Part shown: piece after piece, positions 59,184 to 64,000 of the stretch
Layout of the letters: each line of letters starts with the position of its first letter
Position numbering within the stretch: the first letter of the stretch is position 1
From: Bacillota bacterium
GTDB taxonomy: Bacteria; Bacillota; Clostridia; Acetivibrionales; Acetivibrionaceae
DNA length: 64,000 bases
Direction of reading: 5' to 3'
Assembly: GCA_023398495.1 (NCBI GenBank)
Contig: JAEWSG010000005.1
Span: 62,001-126,000, forward strand
Position numbers and translations under genes: made by a program
Notes under the pieces: generated by a model
What the model was told of the DNA's origin: nothing
The model's input: the letters and a program-made list of their open reading frames with translations, nothing else
The model's database searches: none

Positions 59184-59396
59184 ATGCCCGACAAGACTCT
59201 TATATGTAAGGACTGCAATGCTGAATTCGTATTCACAGAAGGAGAACAAGCATTTTATCAAGAAAAGGGATTCCAAAACGAACCTCAAAGATGCCCGACA
59301 TGCAGACAGGCTAAGAAGCAACAGAGAAGAAACAATTCCGGAGGCGGCAACAGAGGCTTCGGTGGTGGCAATAGAAACTTTGGCAGCAAATGGTAA
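59184..59396 (+). CDS. Zinc-ribbon domain protein
   Basis: A 70-residue small protein. The zinc-ribbon CxxC...CxxC is CKDC (7-10 or so) and CPTC (about 37-40), with EFVFTEGEQAFYQEKGF between, typical of the zf-trcl-like family. A basic stretch (RQAKKQQRRN) and a Gly/Arg/Asn-rich tail (GGGNRGFGGGNRNFG) suggest nucleic-acid binding, as in RGG-type cold-shock proteins. ATG at 59184 follows AAGGAGG, which lies in a leader hairpin. It ends at a good terminator. Confidence 0.88.
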   Translation: MPDKTLICKDCNAEFVFTEGEQAFYQEKGFQNEPQRCPTCRQAKKQQRRNNSGGGNRGFGGGNRNFGSKW

Positions 59397-59403
59397 TATT
59401 ATA

Positions 59404-59437
59404 ATTAGCTATGGCTTTAAGCCATAGCTAATTTTTA
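59404..59437 (+). terminator. Intrinsic terminator after the zinc-ribbon gene
   Basis: TTAGCTATGGCTT and AAGCCATAGCTAA form a 13-bp perfect stem with almost no loop, followed by TTTTTATTT. It may also serve the convergent DUF948-like gene. Confidence 0.9.
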
Positions 59438-59448
59438 TTTAACCTTAT

Positions 59449-59835
59449 TTACTTCTTCTTCCCCAGTGGAAAAAATGCAACAACAGATTTAATTACTTCA
59501 CTCACAACACTTACGAAATCAAATATCCCTTCTGTACCTTCACTAACTGTTGCTACCGTCTCACATATATAGTCCTCGATAGTTTCAACTGTTTGCTCTG
59601 CTTTATTTATCCCATTTTTCAGACTTACCGATACATCATTTATGTTATCTACTACGTCAGGCAGCACACTTGCAGTTTTATTGATATATTCAGTATTTTT
59701 TTCGACCAGCTTGTCCAAACGCCTTACAATCCTTATAACATAAAGGAGTGCAATAATAAATACAATTAAGGCAACCGCACCTAAAGAATACATTACAAAA
59801 TTCACCAAATCTCTGACACTGATTAAAATCTCCAT
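59449..59835 (-). CDS. DUF948-like membrane protein
   Basis: A 128-residue protein with one N-terminal membrane segment (about 15-38) followed by a coiled-coil-like region (KLVEKNTEYINKTASVLPDVVDNINDV) and amphipathic helices, as in YtxG/DUF948 general-stress proteins. ATG at 59835 follows GGGGG. It is followed upstream on the same strand by a YtxH-like gene, the same pairing as in Bacillus ytxG-ytxH. Confidence 0.78.
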   Translation of the reverse strand: MEILISVRDLVNFVMYSLGAVALIVFIIALLYVIRIVRRLDKLVEKNTEYINKTASVLPDVVDNINDVSVSLKNGINKAEQTVETIEDYICETVATVSEGTEGIFDFVSVVSEVIKSVVAFFPLGKKK

Positions 59836-59932
59836 GTTTTTCCCCCTCAATATGTAATTTTTTACTTACATAAAGAAAAAAACAAATTGAATAATTTGTT
59901 TTTTCTAATATACAAAGTATTATAAAATACCC

Positions 59933-60283
59933 CTAATTATCAGGCTCTTCATTTTCTGCTTGCTCCTCATGTTTTACTTCTGCTTTCTTGTTTTTTATTT
60001 CAGCGACTTTTTCCTTTACCAAAACGGCAGCTTTCTTTGTTCCTTCTGCTACTTTTTCAGCAGTCTTTTTCGTACCTTCTGCTACTTTCCCCGCTGCAAC
60101 TTTTGCATTCTCTGCTAATTCTTCTCTTGTTTCCTTACCCGATTTAGGTGCTAATAATACTCCTGCCGTCAGACCGACAGCTGCTCCTACACCTGCTCCA
60201 ACTGCAATACTTTTTGCAGTTTTCTTCCTTGCAGCCCTTTTATTTGCTTGTTTTCTTTTCTCAAGCAAATCTCTTATCTTCAT
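59933..60283 (-). CDS. YtxH-domain small protein
   Basis: A 116-residue YtxH-like protein. A basic N-terminus precedes a Gly/Ala-rich hydrophobic segment (about 27-47, AVGAGVGAAVGLTAGVLLAPKSGKETRE), then the tandem repeat KVAEGTKKTAEKVAEGTKKA and a Lys/Glu tail. Members are linked to general stress. ATG at 60283 is preceded by GGAGGTG. Likely cotranscribed with the DUF948-like gene. Confidence 0.82.
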   Translation of the reverse strand: MKIRDLLEKRKQANKRAARKKTAKSIAVGAGVGAAVGLTAGVLLAPKSGKETREELAENAKVAAGKVAEGTKKTAEKVAEGTKKAAVLVKEKVAEIKNKKAEVKHEEQAENEEPDN

Positions 60284-60446
60284 AATTAAGCACCTCCGCA
60301 TATATTTTTGTATATAAAACAAGCTAATAACAATATTATACGCTATTTTTCAATAAATTCCAAGAGTATTTATTAGCACTGGAGCATCATTATTGCAAGA
60401 AATTTGTACTAGGACTAATTACCTATAAGCCTTATCTCTATATATC

Positions 60447-60455
60447 TGGTATAAT
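60447..60455 (+). promoter_or_regulatory. Possible extended -10 promoter for the kinase gene
   Basis: TGGTATAAT matches the extended -10 form (TGnTATAAT); no good -35 is seen. It is about 100 bases before the kinase start codon. Confidence 0.35.
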
Positions 60456-60554
60456 TATTGTATAAATATTTCTTTTCCAATTGATATTATCCAGTTTGTT
60501 TACAGTTTGTTTGCATTTTATTCAAAGAATTCTTTTTCACGACAGGTGCAAATT

Positions 60555-62861
60555 ATGAAAATATACAATAAGAAAAGTCCCCTTATAAATAAATATAAGC
60601 ATGCACTTTTAATTTCAGGGCTTACAATTACAAGTATACTTGCACTTTCTTTGATACCGTTAATTATACTTCAGCATCGTTCATACATTATAGAAATTAA
60701 TTGGTATTTTATTATTGCAAAACTTCTGAGCATAATTGTTATATGTGTAATTAGTTTCATCCTTGTTTTAAGCTATTCAAGAACTTTAAAAAAACTAAAA
60801 AACGATTCCAAAGAAATCGAATATAAAAATGAAGCCCTCATTCATATGTACAATGAACTCAAAATCACAAAAGAAAACCTCAATAAATTTTCAGAAACAC
60901 TTGAAAGAAAAGTTTTAGAGAAAACCGAATCCATCAAAATCCTTTTAGACAACGCAGGACAAGGCTTTTTAACTTTTGGAATTGACCTTGCTGTTGACGA
61001 AAATTATAGTCTCGAATGCAAAAGGATATTCAATCGTGAAATAAAAGATGAAAATATTTCGGAGTTAATTTATCCGGGTAATAATGAGCAGCAGGAACTA
61101 CTTCAATGTGTTATCTCCAAAGTCTTAACAGAAGAAGATATATCTAAAAGGGAAGCATACTTAAGTTTATTGACCGAAGAAACAACTATTAACAACAGAC
61201 AAATACATATTGGATATAAAATTATAACCACAAACATTTATGATCCAACTGAAGCAGTTATGCTAATACTTACGGATATTACAGAAAACCGTAAGCTCCA
61301 CGCACAAATGGAAGAAGATAGACACATGTTTGAGATGATAGTAAATATAATTACAAACTTTTCAGATTTTATTGATTGCGTCCAAGACTATAATAACTTT
61401 TGTACAACACGAGTATCCGAAATTGTAAATACCTCTTATAGCGTAGAGGATATTATCGTAAAACTTTACAGGGTAATCCACACTTTCAAGGGCAATTTCA
61501 GTCAATTTGGTCTAAGGAAGATATCAGCCAACCTTCATCAGTTTGAATCCGACCTATCCTCACTGATGGAAAGCAAAAACAATATGAGCCTAGAAGACCT
61601 GGAAGAATTCCTATCAAATTACCAAATGTCGGATTGGATAAATGAAGATCTATATATCCTTAAAAGTGTTCTTGGAGATTCGTTTTTCAAAAATACTGAA
61701 ATAGTTGAAGTGGATAAACAAAAGCTTTTAGAAATTGAGAACAATATGCTATCATTGATGTTACCTATAAACTACAATCTGCTCATACCTAAAGTAAGAA
61801 AACTCAGATACAAGCCATTCAAAGAACTACTCAAACCTTATACTAATTATTTATTAAACCTGTCCGACCGTTTTTGCAAACAGGTTAATCCACTAATGAT
61901 AGAAGGCGGAGAATTTTATGTAGATCCCAAAAGATACGGTCCTTTAGTAAAATCGCTCGGTCACATATTCCGGGACATTATGGAGTACGGAATAGAATCC
62001 TGGGATGAACGCAAAAAATCAGGAAAAAGTGAATTTGGAAACATTAAATGCATAGCTAATATTGAGAACGATAAACTCAGCTTGATAATTACTGATGACG
62101 GTTTTGGATTAGATGTGGAACTTATAGAGAAAACAGCCGTTGAAAAAGGATTTTATACTGACGCAGAAATAAAGTGCAAAAATGAAGCCGATATAATTTC
62201 CTTAATATTTCATGACGGTTTTTCAACCAATTGCAAAGTCTCAGATTTATCTGGTAGAGGCGTTGGGTTGAGTGCAGTAAAAGAGGAAGTGGATAAGTTG
62301 GGTGGAAGTATTGAAGTAACTACTTCCATCCGTTCAGGAACCAAATTTACAATTTTTGTTCCTTACTCTTCAATCACTGATTTACCGCTAGTATCGGAAA
62401 TTGAATTTATGAATTCACTTATTGATACTACAAAAAAATTTTTTGAGGGTCAGTTGTGTCTTTCTGACACCGATGCTGGAGAAAAAGTCAAAAGAGTTGA
62501 CACTTTATACCTAAGGGAAGTTACAGTTTTAATAAGAATAAAAGGTGCTATTAACGGTGTATTCCTCTTCACAGCAGATAAGAATTTGTTAAACAGTATA
62601 CTTTCATATTTTGTTTTAGATTCTGTAAAACAAGAAGATGAAGAAATAAGCAATGAAGATTTTCTCGCAGAATGTACAAATATGATTATGGGGAATTTTC
62701 CAAAATTACTTCCTCATATTGAAGACTATATAACGCTTGGCACTCCTGTTACTTTACACGCACAAATTGCAAAAGTTCAGCATTCCGTTGCTGGAATTTG
62801 GACAGCTTCATTATTTTCGGATAAAGGCAGTATTGATATAGTTTTCTTAAACTCTCTATAG
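60555..62861 (+). CDS. CheA-like histidine kinase: Hpt, ATPase and CheX-like domains
   Basis: A 768-residue membrane kinase. In order: two transmembrane segments (about 18-40, 50-73), coiled coil (80-125), PAS-like domain (126-245), Hpt domain with phosphorylatable His309 in VIHTFKGNFSQFGL, a linker, a CheA-type ATPase (about 455-605) with N-box HIFRDIMEYGIE, G1 DDGFGL and G2 SDLSGRGVGLSAVKEEV, and a C-terminal CheX-like domain (about 615-768) with ExxN in E706-C-T-N709 (AECTNMIMGN). There is no CheW-binding domain. The N-box has Asp474 where Asn is usual. ATG at 60555 follows AGGTG. A response regulator follows, 83 bases away. Confidence 0.85.
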   Translation: MKIYNKKSPLINKYKHALLISGLTITSILALSLIPLIILQHRSYIIEINWYFIIAKLLSIIVICVISFILVLSYSRTLKKLKNDSKEIEYKNEALIHMYNELKITKENLNKFSETLERKVLEKTESIKILLDNAGQGFLTFGIDLAVDENYSLECKRIFNREIKDENISELIYPGNNEQQELLQCVISKVLTEEDISKREAYLSLLTEETTINNRQIHIGYKIITTNIYDPTEAVMLILTDITENRKLHAQMEEDRHMFEMIVNIITNFSDFIDCVQDYNNFCTTRVSEIVNTSYSVEDIIVKLYRVIHTFKGNFSQFGLRKISANLHQFESDLSSLMESKNNMSLEDLEEFLSNYQMSDWINEDLYILKSVLGDSFFKNTEIVEVDKQKLLEIENNMLSLMLPINYNLLIPKVRKLRYKPFKELLKPYTNYLLNLSDRFCKQVNPLMIEGGEFYVDPKRYGPLVKSLGHIFRDIMEYGIESWDERKKSGKSEFGNIKCIANIENDKLSLIITDDGFGLDVELIEKTAVEKGFYTDAEIKCKNEADIISLIFHDGFSTNCKVSDLSGRGVGLSAVKEEVDKLGGSIEVTTSIRSGTKFTIFVPYSSITDLPLVSEIEFMNSLIDTTKKFFEGQLCLSDTDAGEKVKRVDTLYLREVTVLIRIKGAINGVFLFTADKNLLNSILSYFVLDSVKQEDEEISNEDFLAECTNMIMGNFPKLLPHIEDYITLGTPVTLHAQIAKVQHSVAGIWTASLFSDKGSIDIVFLNSL

Positions 62862-62944
62862 TAAACATAACAAGTGTATTTAGAAACTTTCAGCCTTATT
62901 GAGCATCAATCTGATAACAAACTAATCTGAAGGAGGCATTATAA

Positions 62945-63748
62945 ATGGCTAGTGTACTGATTGTAGACGACTCCTCCATGGCAAGAAGAAACCTTAGAAA
63001 CATACTGGTCTCTGGTGGACACACTATATTGTCAGAAGCATCAAATGGTGTTCAGGCTTTTGTTGAATATGAAAACCACAAGCCTGATCTTGTAACAATG
63101 GATATAACTATGCCCATTTTAAGCGGTATCGATGGTGTTAAAAAAATCATTAATGCTTACCCCCAAGCAAAGATTATTATGGTAAGTGCACTTAATCAAA
63201 GACTAATGATTCTGGAGGCTTTGCAAACTGGTGCAAAACACTATATTGTCAAACCCTTTTCCTATGAAAAAGTAATAGAGGTTGTAAATGAAGTTCTACA
63301 GTCTTCCAGTTCTTCAACAAAAATCGATAGCAACTCCATGGTTTACCAAAAACAACAACCCAGTCCTTGTCCTGCAATAGTACAACAGGCCAAACCGGAA
63401 AGTAATGTCTTAAGGCCATTTTTTATTGAAAGTAAAGATGGCGTATCCGTTATCAATATTTCCAAAAGCATGTGCGATAAAAATGTTGCAGCTTTAAAAT
63501 TGGGTGTGCAGAGAATTTCTTCAATCCAACCCGTAAAAGTAGTTTTTAACTTCGGGGATGTTGAATCTATTGAAGATGATACTTTTAGTAAAATATCTGA
63601 GATTTATAACAGCATTATAGACCTGAAAGGTTCATGTATTATGGTGTCATCAAATCAGAATTTTGTTATGAACATATCGGCTAAAAGTAGTGATTTGACA
63701 ATAAAGCTTTATACAGATAAACTAAACCTTTCTGATTTTGATATATAG
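62945..63748 (+). CDS. Response regulator: receiver plus STAS-like domain
   Basis: A 267-residue two-domain regulator. The receiver (1-120) has VLIVDDSSMARRN (acidic pair), phospho-acceptor Asp53 in TMDITMP, and KPFSYEK with the conserved Lys. After a Gln/Ser/Pro-rich linker (about 121-160) the C-terminal part (about 165-262) has SVINISKSMCDKNVAALK and VVFNFGDVESIEDDTFSKISEIYN, the layout of a STAS (anti-sigma antagonist) fold, with Asp-Asp-Thr instead of the phosphoserine context. No DNA-binding domain. ATG at 62945 follows AAGGAGG. Likely partner of the kinase upstream. Confidence 0.87.
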   Translation: MASVLIVDDSSMARRNLRNILVSGGHTILSEASNGVQAFVEYENHKPDLVTMDITMPILSGIDGVKKIINAYPQAKIIMVSALNQRLMILEALQTGAKHYIVKPFSYEKVIEVVNEVLQSSSSSTKIDSNSMVYQKQQPSPCPAIVQQAKPESNVLRPFFIESKDGVSVINISKSMCDKNVAALKLGVQRISSIQPVKVVFNFGDVESIEDDTFSKISEIYNSIIDLKGSCIMVSSNQNFVMNISAKSSDLTIKLYTDKLNLSDFDI

Positions 63749-63762
63749 AATATTACCAAACT

Positions 63763-64000
63763 CTATTGAGCGACATATATGTCTGCAAATTCAATTTCAG
63801 CCTTTTCCACTCCATCATTTTTCACATCAAAAGTTTTTTTAGATATAGCTTCCATTTCTTCCTTGCTCAATAATATAACAGGGAAAGATATAGTAAACTC
63901 AGTTCCCACATTTGGCGTGCTTACAACCTTTATCTCTCCATTGTGCATTTCTACCAACGATTTAACAAGATACAGTCCTATTCCACTACCTTCACTATCT
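63763..64000 (-). CDS. Histidine kinase, C-terminal part (runs off the right edge)
   Basis: The last 78 codons of a sensor kinase. The G2 ATP-binding motif EGSGIGLYLVKSLVEMH lies at the window edge, followed by NGEIKVVSTPNVGTEFTISFPV and an extra 40-residue acidic tail ending DIYVAQ. Its sensor and phosphorylation domains lie beyond base 64000. It converges on the receiver-STAS gene with only 14 bases between. Confidence 0.9.
   Translation of the reverse strand, partial: DSEGSGIGLYLVKSLVEMHNGEIKVVSTPNVGTEFTISFPVILLSKEEMEAISKKTFDVKNDGVEKAEIEFADIYVAQ

Overview
This window looks like chromosome from an AT-rich, endospore-forming, cellulosome-producing clostridium, most likely of the Acetivibrio / Clostridium thermocellum group. 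The evidence is spore genes (sigF operon, spoVA operon, splB, spoIVFA/FB), a GH5 endoglucanase ending in a type I dockerin, and typical Firmicutes blocks (whiA-yvcK-rapZ-murB-hprK, minCDE-mreBCD-mrdA, mecA, lon). I see no plasmid, phage or transposase gene and no CRISPR array. The only mobile-like signals are small non-coding repeats between genes.

Layout. 1-5.0 kb (minus): the start of gap, a DUF2156 acyltransferase-like gene, pfkA, an M20 peptidase, trmL and cheX. 5.4-11.4 kb: splB (plus), then the spoVA operon, sigF, spoIIAB and spoIIAA (minus). 11.7-20.6 kb (minus): HPr, whiA, a glycogen-debranching enzyme, yvcK, rapZ, murB, a PHP hydrolase and HPr kinase. This block joins carbon-flux control to cell-wall synthesis. 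20.8-21.0 kb: two tRNA-Gly genes. 21.3-27.3 kb: the riboflavin operon ribD-ribE-ribBA-ribH behind an FMN riboswitch, flanked by two PilZ paralogues, then yjbQ. 27.5-33.0 kb: a secreted VWA protein, the dockerin endoglucanase, and metF. 33.1-43.5 kb (minus): spoIVFB, an M23 SpoIVFA-like gene, mgsA, minE, minD, minC, mrdA, mreD, mreC, mreB and maf. 43.9-53 kb: lineage-specific genes (an unrecognised protein, mecA, a VanW-like protein, a PRC-barrel protein paired with a membrane TPR protein, a small hypothetical, and a MASE3-PP2C phosphatase). 53.4-64 kb: lon, argJ, cheW, an amidase-like protein, a zinc-ribbon protein, two small envelope/stress-type proteins, then a CheA-like kinase with a C-terminal CheX-like domain followed by a CheY-STAS response regulator. 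The window ends inside another histidine kinase.

The most unusual items are: (1) the kinase joining Hpt, ATPase and CheX-like parts in one protein, next to a receiver-STAS regulator; (2) a splB gene whose expected catalytic cysteine is serine; (3) several families of small structured repeats, one about 105 bp long with two hairpins whose stems covary between copies, one copy of which lies between spoIIAB and sigF; (4) a VWA domain interrupted by a roughly 200-residue repetitive insert; (5) a leader hairpin that would cover the ribosome binding site of a zinc-ribbon gene. Seven genes appear to start with TTG, each supported by Shine-Dalgarno spacing.
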